The notes: generated by a model from the sequence alone, not told the origin. Counted from the stretch's first letter, positions 1-9,336 are shown. The stretch: DNA of 64,000 nt from Eubacterium sp. (GCA_022511265.1 JAFLRX010000009.1:1-64000); one strand, 5' to 3'. A program made the numbers and translations.

Positions 1-56
1 AGAGCACCTGCCTTTTAAGCAGGGTGTCCCGGGTTCGATTCCCGGGTGGATCACCA
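1..56 (+). tRNA. tRNA-Lys (anticodon TTT), 5' end missing
   Basis: The window opens inside a tRNA gene. Visible are the end of the D arm, an anticodon stem CCTGC/GCAGG around the loop CTTTTAA (anticodon TTT, lysine), a T arm with GGTTCGATTCC, and a genome-encoded CCA at 54-56. About 20 nucleotides, the 5' acceptor strand and most of the D arm, lie left of the window. Confidence 0.95.
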
Positions 57-100
57 AAAATCGACAAATCTCGTCAGAGGTTTGTCGATTTTTACTTTTT
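57..100 (+). terminator. Intrinsic terminator of tRNA-Lys
   Basis: AAATCGACAAA pairs with TTTGTCGATTT and a T-run follows, starting directly after the CCA end. Confidence 0.85.
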
Positions 101-173
101 CACTATTCACTCTTCACTTCTCACTGTTTTTACGGTCGATTTTTGGAAGTAATAAGTAATAGTGAATAGTGAA
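99..173. repeat. Inverted repeat TTCACTATTCAC / GTGAATAGTGAA
   Basis: A 12-bp inverted repeat (99-110 and 162-173) with about 50 nt between the arms lies between the tRNA terminator and the terminator of the AraC gene. There is no ORF in it. It could be a remnant of a small palindromic element; no function is assigned. Confidence 0.5.
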
Positions 174-200
174 GAAGTAATACTAACCCTGCGGGCGCAA

Positions 201-245
201 AAACAACCCTGCGGGCAACATTTAACCGTCCGCAGGGTTGTTGTT
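201..245 (-). terminator. Terminator of the AraC-type gene
   Basis: Read on the minus strand, AACAACCCTGCGG pairs with CCGCAGGGTTGTT and TTTTG follows. The motif AACCCTGCGGGC occurs once more just outside (184-195), so one arm is duplicated. Confidence 0.75.
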
Positions 246-1176
246 ATTTATTAGCTTTCTTTATCGGTCTTAGTATCTGATAGCCCAGACCCTCGGGGTA
301 GTGGCGCTGATAGCACTGACAGATATCTTCGTTCCATTCGTAACCGCTGCCGCCAAAGTCTTTATAATCTTTCAGGTCATAATTCCACGCAAGGTTTTCC
401 ACTCTGCCCATGACCTCGCCGTTGTCTTTCATATAATCAAACGGCGGATGATAGAAAACCATGTAATAGCTGCCCGGAAACTCTCTTATCTCAAATCCCT
501 CAGGCACTACACCGTCATAATCCGCATCCACTCCGATGCCGTAAAAATATCTTCGTTCGCCGCGGTCGTTTTTCGTCCAGCCTGCCGTATGTCCCGTTAC
601 CACCGGATGTGAAACATCCCTCATGCTTTCGATTATCCCACACACTCTGTCGCAGTCATGATTTTCCCAAAAATCGCCGTACCCTAGGGCTTTTTCGTCC
701 CATATGCCGATGTACTTGTGCGCCGGGATATATTCCACCCGTACGCGCGCTTCGGTAAGTGCAAATTCGCTCATTGTTATTCCTCCTTTATATAGCTTGT
801 CATAATGCCAAGGGTGGAAAACTTCTTTACGTCCGAAAAGCGGAATGGGTACTTGTGAAACGCGAAAAGCGGCCGGTGTGCACCCGAAGGCCGCCGAAAA
901 GGCTCTCGTCAGAGCCTCCTGCGATGAATACCCGTACTTTACGGCAATATCAATAATACGCTCTGATGTGTTTTTTATCTCCACAGCCGCTAAAGTCAGA
1001 CGGCGTAAAGAAACATAGCTTTTTATCGTCATGCCGCATATTTCATGAAAGCGGACAGAGCAGTAATACGGCGAATAGCCTATCTGCTTTGACATCTCAA
1101 GCAGCGTCGGGCTTTCGGTGATATGCTCTTCTATCCAGTCGATCATTTTCTGTATAGATTCATTCCATTCGTACAA
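244..1176 (-). CDS. AraC-family regulator with GyrI-like effector domain
   Basis: A 310-residue transcription regulator of the AraC/XylS family with the DNA-binding part at the N-terminus. Residues about 8-105 hold the two helix-turn-helix motifs, including IGYSPYYCSVRFHE and the family-typical IAVKYGYSSQEALTRAF. Residues about 140-305 look like a GyrI/SOUL-type effector-binding domain (EYIPAHKYIGIWDEK at its start). This HTH-first layout is that of Rob/TipA-like regulators that sense small amphipathic molecules; the ligand is not deducible. The start is TTG with a strong GAGGGAGG ribosome site about six bases upstream. The gene next upstream on the same strand is an APH-fold kinase, which suggests a small-molecule response or resistance module, but this is only context. 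Confidence 0.88.
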   Translation of the reverse strand: MYEWNESIQKMIDWIEEHITESPTLLEMSKQIGYSPYYCSVRFHEICGMTIKSYVSLRRLTLAAVEIKNTSERIIDIAVKYGYSSQEALTRAFSAAFGCTPAAFRVSQVPIPLFGRKEVFHPWHYDKLYKGGITMSEFALTEARVRVEYIPAHKYIGIWDEKALGYGDFWENHDCDRVCGIIESMRDVSHPVVTGHTAGWTKNDRGERRYFYGIGVDADYDGVVPEGFEIREFPGSYYMVFYHPPFDYMKDNGEVMGRVENLAWNYDLKDYKDFGGSGYEWNEDICQCYQRHYPEGLGYQILRPIKKANK

Positions 1177-1244
1177 GCCGTTCCCTCCCTCAAAGCTATT
1201 GTACCATTATCGGCGGAGGAATATCTTGATATATGTTGTGAACA

Positions 1245-2135
1245 TCAACGCTCTTGATACCAGGTGGGTACTATCCTTGTCATTCCGTCATACCAGCTCA
1301 GCACGTCATTCGCCTGATTTATCATCGTGTCTATCTCGCCCTGACCGAACGGTATCGCCCACGGCAGAGAGGACAAGGTGTTGCTGGAGATATACAGTGC
1401 CAGCAGCCGCCAAAATTCTTCCGGAACATCACCGTCAAAATAGCCGTCCACCATGCCGCTCGCAAAGCGCGGAGTACTCTGTGCGCACCATACTATGCGG
1501 TTAAACTCCTCCCACGGGTCGCCCCACTCAAAACGGTTGAAATCAATAATTACCAGTCTGCCGCCGTCCTCTATCATCATGTTGCCGATATGATAGTCTC
1601 CGTGCTGCATGCTCTGCGGACGGCCTTTAAGCAGGCGGCGGTTTTCGTTTGCATATTTGATGAACAACTCGCCATTTTCATATTTCAACGGGCAGTTGGT
1701 GTACATCTCTATCTTGCGGTCTATTTTGCGATTGAACATTGTCTCCCACTCCTCCGCGTCATCGGGTGCGGGGATATTGTGCAGCTGCTTTAGTATCCGC
1801 CCTGCCTCACAGCCGTAACGATACTGCTCTTCCTCCGACATGCCGGGTATAATATCCTCCGCGTCTGCTCCGTTAACACGGCTTTGCAGCGAATATACAC
1901 CCTTTTCGCCGTCCCAGCCGTCCTCACATACGCCAAATCCCATGGGCATAGCCATCGGTATGCCCAAACGCGCGGCGCGCTGCATGTACTGAAACTCCTG
2001 TTTTTTGCGGTCATACTGCTCCATAGGCGAAAGTCTCAGCAGATATTCATTGCCGCCGCGTACGGCAAAGTATTTTTTGTCCGACGACCACCCTTTTGTT
2101 ACCGGGGTGAGGGATGAAAATGATGATAATAACAT
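1245..2135 (-). CDS. Aminoglycoside/choline phosphotransferase-fold kinase
   Basis: A 296-residue protein of the APH family, which transfers phosphate from ATP to small hydroxylated compounds. The catalytic loop is intact (QHGDYHIGNMM, HGD-x4-N) and the metal-binding aspartate follows in IIDFNRFEWGDP, where the usual DFD is DFN. The N-terminal lobe has a short nucleotide-binding beta sheet; the C-terminal lobe is helical. Length is normal for the family. A GGAGTG ribosome site precedes the ATG. It lies about 70 bp upstream of the AraC-type regulator on the same strand. The substrate cannot be read from sequence; an antibiotic, a choline-like compound or a sugar are all possible, and sequence alone does not justify calling it a resistance gene. 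Confidence 0.85.
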   Translation of the reverse strand: MLLSSFSSLTPVTKGWSSDKKYFAVRGGNEYLLRLSPMEQYDRKKQEFQYMQRAARLGIPMAMPMGFGVCEDGWDGEKGVYSLQSRVNGADAEDIIPGMSEEEQYRYGCEAGRILKQLHNIPAPDDAEEWETMFNRKIDRKIEMYTNCPLKYENGELFIKYANENRRLLKGRPQSMQHGDYHIGNMMIEDGGRLVIIDFNRFEWGDPWEEFNRIVWCAQSTPRFASGMVDGYFDGDVPEEFWRLLALYISSNTLSSLPWAIPFGQGEIDTMINQANDVLSWYDGMTRIVPTWYQER

Positions 2136-2202
2136 ATAGACACTCCTTTTTCAAAAAAGTATATAAATTTTAGCATACCATCCGAAAAAAGTCAACTATG
2201 AA

Positions 2203-2231
2203 AAAACAGCCCCACAGGGCTGCTTTTTCTT
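2203..2231 (-). terminator. Terminator of the 94-residue gene
   Basis: On the minus strand AAGCAGCCC pairs with GGGCTGTT and a T-run of six follows, 12-40 bases after the stop codon. Confidence 0.85.
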
Positions 2232-2242
2232 GGCGTTATGAA

Positions 2243-2527
2243 TTATGCGTTAGCCTTATTCAGCCAGATATACGCCACGTCCAGCGCGTCGTACAGGCTG
2301 CCCCTCTCGCCGGATTTAGCGATTATCTCGCTTGCGGGTACGCTGGTCGGGTCGGTCGCCATGATCTGTACCCTTGTCTTATCGGCTACGTCAAGGTCTT
2401 TCACCTTATGCTGGGACAAAACGGTAAGCATTGCCACATACTTATCCGACATACTTCCGTAGTATATCGTATTGTCCTTTCTCACCAGCGGAAGTCCGCG
2501 GTAAGAGAAAAATTTCTGCTGTGCCAT
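2243..2527 (-). CDS. Small conserved-looking protein of unknown function (94 aa)
   Basis: A 94-residue soluble protein that I do not recognise. It starts MAQQKFFSYRGLPLVR and contains YYGSMSDKYVAMLTVL and a C-terminal helical part with ALDVAYIWLNKA. There are no membrane segments, signal peptide, cysteines or metal motifs. It has its own ribosome site (GAAAGGG) and terminator and lies between the ABC/GldG cassette and the kinase. Codon use resembles the neighbours, so it is probably a resident gene. Similar short proteins seem common in Ruminococcus-type genomes, but I cannot assign a domain. Confidence 0.7.
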   Translation of the reverse strand: MAQQKFFSYRGLPLVRKDNTIYYGSMSDKYVAMLTVLSQHKVKDLDVADKTRVQIMATDPTSVPASEIIAKSGERGSLYDALDVAYIWLNKANA

Positions 2528-2583
2528 ATTTTCACCCTTTCATAAAATATATAATATCAAATATCTTTTTATAGTATATTGCA

Positions 2584-4080
2584 TCAATATTCTTCCTGAA
2601 TATTTCCGCCGTTCAGTATCGCTTCAAAGTTCGTCTGATATCTCACACCATATACACGGCGCACCTTATAGCGCACCTGACCGTTGACCGCGATGATGCA
2701 GGTAAGGTCTTCCTCTGACGAATACAGCTCTACGGTGTCCACACCGTCGCCCTGCGTTCCGTCATGACTGCGGCGGTATTTGTACTCAAAGCTGCCTATC
2801 AGGGTATTGTCCTCGGTCAGCTCGCCGACATATATCTTCTCTGCGTGGCAGGAAAGCAGATAGCGGTAGAATGAGCGGAAATCCGGACCGTACAGCTGCT
2901 TTTCGCCGTCCAGTGTAAAGGTTGCTGTGTCGGAATCGTTGCCCACTATCTTTACTGTATGGCTCTCGCCCTCGCCGTTGGCAAAGGTAACGGTATCAAT
3001 ATTATAAATATACGGTGTAAGGAACTGGGTATAAAGTATATCGTCCACCGTTATCTTGACCCACGGCAGCTTGTCAATGGGGAACACATACACGACATCT
3101 CTGCCCTGCAGCTTGCCGTAATACCCGGTTATCTCATCGGTCACGGCACCCGTCTCAGAGTTGACCGCGTAAATGGCATTGCCTATGTCTATCTTTACTA
3201 CCTCGTCGTTCAGCACCATGCCGGCACTGCAATACGGGTCGTCCAGCCCGTACTCCGCCAGCTGCTCCGCCGTCGGGTTGATAGCCTCTGCGGAGGACGC
3301 CACAAGCTCGAACAGACCGTAAAGTATGCCCATATCCTTTTCGTCGTCCGCCAGTACGTCGTGGTGGCTGGATATTTCATATCCTACATAGACGTTGGTG
3401 TTTTCCAGCTCGGGGTCTGCGTCGGGCAGCTTATCCAGCACGATGTCCCTGTCAAGGTCTTTTCTTGATATACGAAGTCTGCTCACCACGTCGTTATCGC
3501 CGTCAAAGCTTGGGATAAACCCGCTCAGCAGCATATAATCCAGATACTTGCCCTGTGAGAATAAAATATCATTCTCATTTACAAGATAGACCGTATCACT
3601 GTCGCCCAGCTTGAAATACCAGCCGCCCGCGCCCTCGTTCTTATTGCCGACGATGCATTTTATGCTGTCGTATTTTCCATCCTTGAAATCAAGGCTGAAC
3701 TCGGAGGTAGGCTTATCAAGTCCGTATTTGCCGAGGTCGCCGGAGTTTTCCTCCACCTTCTGGAGTGCGGTCAGCTCTGCCGCGTTTTTCATCACCGTGC
3801 TGTATACGGCGGTGTTGGCGTAATCCTCCGGGATTTCGTCTATACCCCATTTTTCCATGCCGAGGCGGTTTATGGCAAACTCGCCGTTTTCGTTGCTGAT
3901 AGTCAGCTTTGAAATATCATCCGCCGCATAGTTAAACAGATCCACCGACTCGTGTATATCCGGTGTGCTGCTTGTCTCTTCCTCGGGCCGGGGCGCTGTC
4001 AGCACCAGCGCCGTCACAGTCACACCGAGTACGGCTATGCCCGCGGCGGACGCCAGCAGTATTTTAGCATTTTTCTTCAT
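2584..4080 (-). CDS. DUF4340 membrane-anchored protein of the GldG cassette
   Basis: A 498-residue protein with a single N-terminal membrane anchor (residues about 6-27, after MKKNAK) and a large extracytoplasmic part made of repeated beta-rich segments. It matches DUF4340, which in Firmicutes and Bacteroidetes is the last gene of ABC/GldG-type operons. Recognisable pieces are DDISKLTISNENGEFAINR near the start and repeated YGLDKP / YGLDDPYCSAG segments. It begins 31 bp after the gldG-like stop, with an AAGGAG ribosome site, and closes the four-gene operon 7409-2584. Its molecular role is unknown; a subunit or partner of the exporter is the natural inference. Confidence 0.82.
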   Translation of the reverse strand: MKKNAKILLASAAGIAVLGVTVTALVLTAPRPEEETSSTPDIHESVDLFNYAADDISKLTISNENGEFAINRLGMEKWGIDEIPEDYANTAVYSTVMKNAAELTALQKVEENSGDLGKYGLDKPTSEFSLDFKDGKYDSIKCIVGNKNEGAGGWYFKLGDSDTVYLVNENDILFSQGKYLDYMLLSGFIPSFDGDNDVVSRLRISRKDLDRDIVLDKLPDADPELENTNVYVGYEISSHHDVLADDEKDMGILYGLFELVASSAEAINPTAEQLAEYGLDDPYCSAGMVLNDEVVKIDIGNAIYAVNSETGAVTDEITGYYGKLQGRDVVYVFPIDKLPWVKITVDDILYTQFLTPYIYNIDTVTFANGEGESHTVKIVGNDSDTATFTLDGEKQLYGPDFRSFYRYLLSCHAEKIYVGELTEDNTLIGSFEYKYRRSHDGTQGDGVDTVELYSSEEDLTCIIAVNGQVRYKVRRVYGVRYQTNFEAILNGGNIQEEY

Positions 4081-4110
4081 TTAGGCGTATCTCCTTTCCT
4101 GCTGTCAGGA

Positions 4111-5670
4111 TCACTTATGGATACGTCTGATCCAGATGATTATTCCCGCAATGATGATAACCAGCGGCAGCACAGCTACGAATATAACCACCATCGTGTT
4201 CTTCTGCGCCTCGGTTATCTCCAGCGGTACGGTGTCATAGGACTTCGGGGTGAGCGTCAGTCCCTCTTCCTTGCCGCTGCATACATTGAATATATTCATC
4301 ATAAACTCCGCGTTGTTTGTAGCGGAGGTCATATACAATGTGCCGAACATCTCCATGCCGCCTATGGTGATAACTCTGCTGATGAACGGGTCAACACCCT
4401 CAAACCTTGTCTTGGTGGTCTGTACCGCCACCGGCAGAGACGACTTTGCCATACTGTCGTCCGGCTTCCAGTTATCGCCGGAATTTTGCGGCTTTACTAC
4501 CGCGCCGTTATAGGTGGCCAGCAGCACCTGAGACTCTAAATTACTCTGTGCGTTGTTGTGATCCGACCAAAGCATATTTATCGCGCTCATATTATTAGTC
4601 AGTACAGGAGCGTCGCTGGCAAGCTCGGAGAACTCGCTGTCCGGCACCTGAAGATACTGGTATGTCGGCATCTCGGTCGCGGCATAATTGCCGTCGGTCT
4701 GGTATACGGTACCCTTTTGGACAGCCATGCCCCAGTCCTCCAGCAGCCCGTCAAGGTTGGGCGATTCGCCCAGCGCGGGATTGGAGACATATATAAGGTT
4801 CTTTTCAAATATACCTTTGTTGTCCAGCCAGTCATCCAGCTTAGTTACGTCCGCCACCGAATAATCGGAGGTCGGTCCGAATATGAACACAAAATCATAT
4901 TCATCGCTTATCGAGGCGGAAAGGGTAATGTTCACGCTCTCAACTATATAACTGTTGGTTTCAAGCAGCTGCTCTACAACGGGGTTCTTTGTCTCACCGT
5001 AGCCGGTCAGCACCGCAACCTTTACCGGGTCAACGTCGGTGACGTTCATTATCGCGGATACTACTGCCTGCTCGCAGTTGGCCTCGACGCTTTCTATCTG
5101 CGTCATACCGTACATAAGGTACTGCTCGTTATATTTTATCGAAAGATAATCGTCATACGCCAGCACCTTTGCGCGGCTGGGTCCTGTGGCCTTGCTCTCA
5201 ACGACTATCTGGTCAGCGGATATCGTCTGGGTATAGCCGGACTGAAAACCGGGGTTAGCCACAATGTCGATATAATTCAGCGTGATCTTGTCACTGCTGT
5301 TGGCTATTCTCTTTAGTATCTCATTGGTCTGATAGAAGTACGAGCCCGCGCCGGAAAAATCGCCCTCTTCGCTGGTAACGGTGATAGTTACTTCATCGGT
5401 GATGCCGGAAAGATAATCCACCGTGCTTTGCTCGATGCTGTACAGTCCCTCATCGGTGAGGTCAGCGGCAACGAAAAACCGCTCGCCCAGCAATGTGATA
5501 ACAACATTTATCAGCACAACGAAAACTATGAATATTACGGTAAACAGCACCGAAAGGCTGCCGTATTTGAATTTTTTATTCTTAAACGGATTCAGACTTT
5601 TGCCGGTTTTTTTCTGCTTGTTCTCGGTTTTGACTTCAGTCTCGACAACCGTTTCTTTTTTCTCGTCCAT
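4111..5670 (-). CDS. GldG-family ABC-associated protein
   Basis: A 519-residue membrane protein of the GldG / ABC_transp_aux type. A basic cytoplasmic N-terminus (about 33 residues) is followed by a transmembrane helix (about 38-60), a large extracytoplasmic domain with the family signature LTDEGLYSIEQSTVDYLSG, and a second transmembrane helix near the C-terminus ending WIRRIHK. In gliding Bacteroidetes GldG works with GldF and GldA; Firmicutes carry the same cassette without gliding, and the substrate is unknown. It is in operon with the permease upstream (24 bp gap) and DUF4340 downstream, with an AAGGAG ribosome site. Confidence 0.85.
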   Translation of the reverse strand: MDEKKETVVETEVKTENKQKKTGKSLNPFKNKKFKYGSLSVLFTVIFIVFVVLINVVITLLGERFFVAADLTDEGLYSIEQSTVDYLSGITDEVTITVTSEEGDFSGAGSYFYQTNEILKRIANSSDKITLNYIDIVANPGFQSGYTQTISADQIVVESKATGPSRAKVLAYDDYLSIKYNEQYLMYGMTQIESVEANCEQAVVSAIMNVTDVDPVKVAVLTGYGETKNPVVEQLLETNSYIVESVNITLSASISDEYDFVFIFGPTSDYSVADVTKLDDWLDNKGIFEKNLIYVSNPALGESPNLDGLLEDWGMAVQKGTVYQTDGNYAATEMPTYQYLQVPDSEFSELASDAPVLTNNMSAINMLWSDHNNAQSNLESQVLLATYNGAVVKPQNSGDNWKPDDSMAKSSLPVAVQTTKTRFEGVDPFISRVITIGGMEMFGTLYMTSATNNAEFMMNIFNVCSGKEEGLTLTPKSYDTVPLEITEAQKNTMVVIFVAVLPLVIIIAGIIIWIRRIHK

Positions 5671-5694
5671 TCTTTAACTCCTTAGTATAAATGC

Positions 5695-6399
5695 TTACGA
5701 CCAACGCCTTTTCTCAAGCACCCTTACGGTGAGGAAAAGGAATATTCCGATAACGCTTAAGAAGAATATCACGCTGGAAAGGCTGAATATTCCGTTGGTT
5801 ATCTCGGCATAGCGCGAATAGATGGATATGCTTTCAAACGCAGTCCTGAAAATACCGGAGGGTATCTGATTTACCAGCGTGTCCAGCAGCAGCACCATAA
5901 GGTTGATGAAAAAGCTGCCTATCGCCGCTATCATCTGGTTTTCGGTCAGTGCCGAGACGAAAAGTCCGTCCGCGACGAATATACCGCCCAGCAGCAGCAG
6001 ACCTACCGTGTTGCCCCATATCGGCAGCCAGGAGACCTTGGCAAAGGTGGACATTATAAAGCCGTATATCGGCATAATCGCTACGCCCATCGCAAAGATA
6101 ACGTACGCGGAAAGGAACTTGCCGAACACCAGCGAAAACAGGCTGACAGGCGCGGTCAGCGTCAGCTGGTCGGTCTTCTGCTTTTTATCGTCCGACAGCA
6201 GTCTCATGGTCAGCAGCGGTACGAATATCATCAGCACCATAAACATCATCAGGAACACGGTGGACATATCGGTAGAGCCGACGTCCAGCGAAAAGATCCA
6301 GAAAAACAGTCCCGAAAAAGCATAATATATCGCAAGGAACACATATCCCAGCGGCGAGGTGAAATATGCCCTGAATTCACGTCTGAATATTGCCAGCAT
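5695..6399 (-). CDS. ABC-2 type permease (GldF-like)
   Basis: A 234-residue integral membrane protein with about six hydrophobic segments, beginning MLAIFRREFRAYFTSPLGYV, the usual start of GldF/NosY-like ABC-2 permeases. The cytoplasmic loop MRLLSDDKKQKTDQLTLT is typical for coupling to the ATPase. It lies 14 bp after the ATPase stop with an AGGAGG ribosome site. With the ATPase, GldG and DUF4340 proteins it should form a single exporter or envelope-remodelling complex. Substrate unknown. Confidence 0.88.
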   Translation of the reverse strand: MLAIFRREFRAYFTSPLGYVFLAIYYAFSGLFFWIFSLDVGSTDMSTVFLMMFMVLMIFVPLLTMRLLSDDKKQKTDQLTLTAPVSLFSLVFGKFLSAYVIFAMGVAIMPIYGFIMSTFAKVSWLPIWGNTVGLLLLGGIFVADGLFVSALTENQMIAAIGSFFINLMVLLLDTLVNQIPSGIFRTAFESISIYSRYAEITNGIFSLSSVIFFLSVIGIFLFLTVRVLEKRRWS

Positions 6400-6413
6400 T
6401 TTTATCCCCCTCC

Positions 6414-7409
6414 TTACGCTTTATCGGCAAGCCTGCTGTTTATGCTTGCCTCTATCTTGTCGGCGTGTCCGTACATATCGCCGGTGGTTATCTTCAGGAA
6501 TATCTCCTCCAGCGTCAGCTCGCTGGAGCGCATCATCAGCAGCGGATAGTTGCGTGACGCGAGCTTTTTGGATACGTCTCTGCGGATGTCGCAGCCGTCC
6601 TTACCGGTCAGGTAGAACTCCGCAACGCCCGGCTCGATGTTTTCTTTGTTTATTCTTACCTCTTTCATCTCGGGTATGGATGAAAGCAGCTTCTTTATCT
6701 CATTGGGGTTGCCCTCTGCCCTTACTATCAGCTTGTGGTCGTTGGAGAGGTTCTTCACCAGCTTTTCCGAGCTGTCGTCCGCCACTATCCTGCCGCGGTT
6801 GATTATCACTATGCGGTCGCATACCGCCTGCACCTCGGACAGTATATGGCTGGAAAGTATCACGGTGTGGTTTTTACCCAGCTTTTTTATAAGTGTACGT
6901 ATCTCGATTATCTGCTTGGGGTCAAGTCCGACAGTCGGCTCGTCCAGTATCAGCACCGGCGGATTGCCCACCAACGCCTGCGCCACGCCGACACGCTGCT
7001 TATAACCCTTTGACAGGTTCTTTATTACGCGCTTTCTCACGTCGGTTATCTTTACCAGCTCGCATATCTCGTTAAGGTGCGAGTTTATCGGCAGCTTGCA
7101 CTTTTTCAGCCTGTAGACAAATTTCAGATATTCTTCAACGGTCATGTCAAGATAAAGCGGGGGCTGCTCGGGCAGATATCCTATCAGCTTTTTCGCCTTC
7201 AGCGGCTCTTCAAGGATGTCTATCCCGTTTATCATCGCTTTTCCGTCGGTGGAGGAAAGGTAGCCGGTGAGTATATTCATCGTAGTTGTCTTTCCCGCGC
7301 CGTTAGGCCCAAGAAAGCCCAGTATCTCGCTCTCGCCCACCTTGAACGAAACGCGGTCTACCGCCAGCTTGGCGCCGTATCGCTTTGTAAGATTTTGTAC
7401 TTCGATCAT
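6414..7409 (-). CDS. ABC transporter ATP-binding protein (GldA-like)
   Basis: A 331-residue ABC ATPase. Walker A is GPNGAGKTT (about residues 35-43), the signature is LSKGYKQRVGVAQAL, Walker B is VLILDEPTVGLDP, and the switch histidine is in ILSSHILSEV. About 110 residues after the nucleotide-binding domain form a C-terminal extension common in the CcmA/GldA group. First gene of the operon 7409-2584, with ribosome site AAGGAG. It powers the permease encoded next. Confidence 0.93.
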   Translation of the reverse strand: MIEVQNLTKRYGAKLAVDRVSFKVGESEILGFLGPNGAGKTTTMNILTGYLSSTDGKAMINGIDILEEPLKAKKLIGYLPEQPPLYLDMTVEEYLKFVYRLKKCKLPINSHLNEICELVKITDVRKRVIKNLSKGYKQRVGVAQALVGNPPVLILDEPTVGLDPKQIIEIRTLIKKLGKNHTVILSSHILSEVQAVCDRIVIINRGRIVADDSSEKLVKNLSNDHKLIVRAEGNPNEIKKLLSSIPEMKEVRINKENIEPGVAEFYLTGKDGCDIRRDVSKKLASRNYPLLMMRSSELTLEEIFLKITTGDMYGHADKIEASINSRLADKA

Positions 7410-7500
7410 TTGCTGCTCCTTAAGTGTTTTTGCCGCACTGCGGCAGTATATTAAATATTATAATTTACCAGCGTGACAATAAAGTGACAGGGCAATGAAA

Positions 7501-8388
7501 TTATCTCTTTGCCTCGCTCTTGTCTCTCGCAAGCTGTTCTTTCAGCCCGTCGAGACTGTCAAATCTGCGCTCAGGGCGGATAAAGCGCTCCAGCGACACC
7601 CTCAGCGTCCTGCCGTACAGGTCGCCGTCAAAGCCGTCTATATGCGTCTCGCCCAACGGACGGTCTTTATAATCCACCGTCGGCTTTACCCCAATGTTGG
7701 TGACCGACCGATAGATAACTCCGTCTACCTCCACCGAGCTTTTATACACGCCGAATCTCGGCATAACTATATTATCGGGGAACAGCTGGTTTATCGTCGG
7801 AAAACCTATCGTCCGCCCCAGCCTGTTGCCGTATATGACCTCGCCCTCATAGCCGAACTCATATCCCAGCAGGCGGTTTGCCCTTGCTATCTCCCCGTCT
7901 TTTATCAGATTTTTTATCGCGGTAGAATGTACTATCTGCCCGTCCAGCGAAAACGGCGGGATTATCACCGTCTCTATCCCGTATCTGCCGCATATCCGCT
8001 TGAACTGCTCCGCGTCGCAGCCGCCGCCCGACCCCAGCCGAAAATCAAAGCCGCAGATGACGGTCTTTGCGTTCATTATCTTTACCAGCACACGGGAGAC
8101 AAAATCCTCTGCGGTATAGTCTCTTACCGTGTCAAAATCGGGTGAGTAAATGTACTCCAGCCCGGTCTGTGCCAGCTTTTCCAGCTTCATGTCGTTGGAC
8201 AGCAGATTTTCTATTTTCTCTCTTTTGGGCAATGCCGTGTCAGAATGAAAGGTAAACATCGCCGACGCCGCCTCATGGCGAAACGCCTCTTTTATTACCT
8301 CCATATGGCCTAAATGCAGCCCGTCGAAAAAGCCGACAGCTACCGCCGTAGGCGGCATATCTATAAGATTGTAGGTTATATCCGTCAT
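7501..8388 (-). CDS. ribF: Bifunctional riboflavin kinase / FAD synthetase
   Basis: A 295-residue cytosolic enzyme that phosphorylates riboflavin to FMN and adenylates FMN to FAD. The N-terminal nucleotidyltransferase half has VAVGFFDGLHLGHMEVI (the GFFDGxHxGH signature), and the C-terminal kinase half has GRTIGFPTINQL (family PTxN). Length is normal. It is the last gene of the translation operon, 30 bp after truB, an order common in Firmicutes. Confidence 0.95.
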   Translation of the reverse strand: MTDITYNLIDMPPTAVAVGFFDGLHLGHMEVIKEAFRHEAASAMFTFHSDTALPKREKIENLLSNDMKLEKLAQTGLEYIYSPDFDTVRDYTAEDFVSRVLVKIMNAKTVICGFDFRLGSGGGCDAEQFKRICGRYGIETVIIPPFSLDGQIVHSTAIKNLIKDGEIARANRLLGYEFGYEGEVIYGNRLGRTIGFPTINQLFPDNIVMPRFGVYKSSVEVDGVIYRSVTNIGVKPTVDYKDRPLGETHIDGFDGDLYGRTLRVSLERFIRPERRFDSLDGLKEQLARDKSEAKR

Positions 8389-8418
8389 GCTCTTTCTGTC
8401 CTTTTATCTAATTTCTAT

Positions 8419-9336
8419 CTAATTCGTTACTTCCAGATATATGGGCTTTGCCCCGTTTTCGTTCGCTCTGACAAGCCCTAAAAACCGCCCGTCAGCGTCT
8501 TTTATTCGTATTATCCCGTCCGCGCCGCACAGCTTTTCCGCCAGCGCGTTCGGCACAGTGCCGTTTAAGAACAGCCGCGTCTGCCGCCCGTCCAGTATCT
8601 CCGTAGGACAGCCGTCAAACAGCCGCTCGGTAGGTATCAGTCTTGCTTTCAGTTGCTCGGGTGAAAGCTCTCTTAGTTCTTCCAGTTTTATGCAGTCAGA
8701 CAGCGTAAAACCCGCCGACCTTGTACGCACCAATGCGGTCATTATCCCGCCCACGCCCAACGTCTTGCCTATGTCGGCGATAAGCGTGCGGATATATGTA
8801 CCCTTAGAGCAGTCTATCAACAGCTCTCCGCTGCGATGCCGCTCGTCATAGCTGATAAGCTCGATACCGTATACGGTTATTTTTCGCGCGGCGCGTTCTA
8901 TCTCGCCGCCGCTGCGCGCTATGTCGTACAGCCGCTGACCGTTTACCTTTACGGCGGAATACATCGGCGGTGTCTGTTCTATCCCGCCGATAAATTTATG
9001 TATTACATCTTCCAGCTCTTCACGGCTTACCGCTTTGTCGCTTCGCTCGGTGACCGCACCCCACACGTCCTCGGTGTCGGAGACTGCCCCCAGCCGAAAG
9101 CCCGCACGGTACTGCTTGTTTTCGTCCGGCAGTATATCAACGGTCTTTGCCGCCCTGCCGACAAACAGCGGAAGCACACCTGTCGCCATAGGGTCCAGCG
9201 TGCCGCCGTGCCCTATCTTGCGTGTACCTGCCGATTTTCTCGCTATCGCTACTATGTCGAATGAAGTAAAATCCTGCGGCTTGTCTATGCAGATCACTCC
9301 GCACGGCTCGCCGTTAGTCACAGTTATCAATCGCAT
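8419..9336 (-). CDS. truB: tRNA pseudouridine-55 synthase
   Basis: A 305-residue enzyme that isomerises U55 in the T loop of tRNAs. The catalytic aspartate is D48 in GGTLDPMATG; the N-terminal strand GVICIDKPQDFTSFD and the KGTYIRTLI segment are family hallmarks, and a C-terminal PUA-like part follows. The annotated ATG lies inside the end of nrnA (23 bp overlap). A GTG at 9321, which overlaps the nrnA stop by 8 bp, is an equally plausible start because family members usually begin just before the GVxxIDKP strand. No good ribosome site decides between them, so translation is likely coupled to nrnA. Confidence 0.94.
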   Translation of the reverse strand: MRLITVTNGEPCGVICIDKPQDFTSFDIVAIARKSAGTRKIGHGGTLDPMATGVLPLFVGRAAKTVDILPDENKQYRAGFRLGAVSDTEDVWGAVTERSDKAVSREELEDVIHKFIGGIEQTPPMYSAVKVNGQRLYDIARSGGEIERAARKITVYGIELISYDERHRSGELLIDCSKGTYIRTLIADIGKTLGVGGIMTALVRTRSAGFTLSDCIKLEELRELSPEQLKARLIPTERLFDGCPTEILDGRQTRLFLNGTVPNALAEKLCGADGIIRIKDADGRFLGLVRANENGAKPIYLEVTN

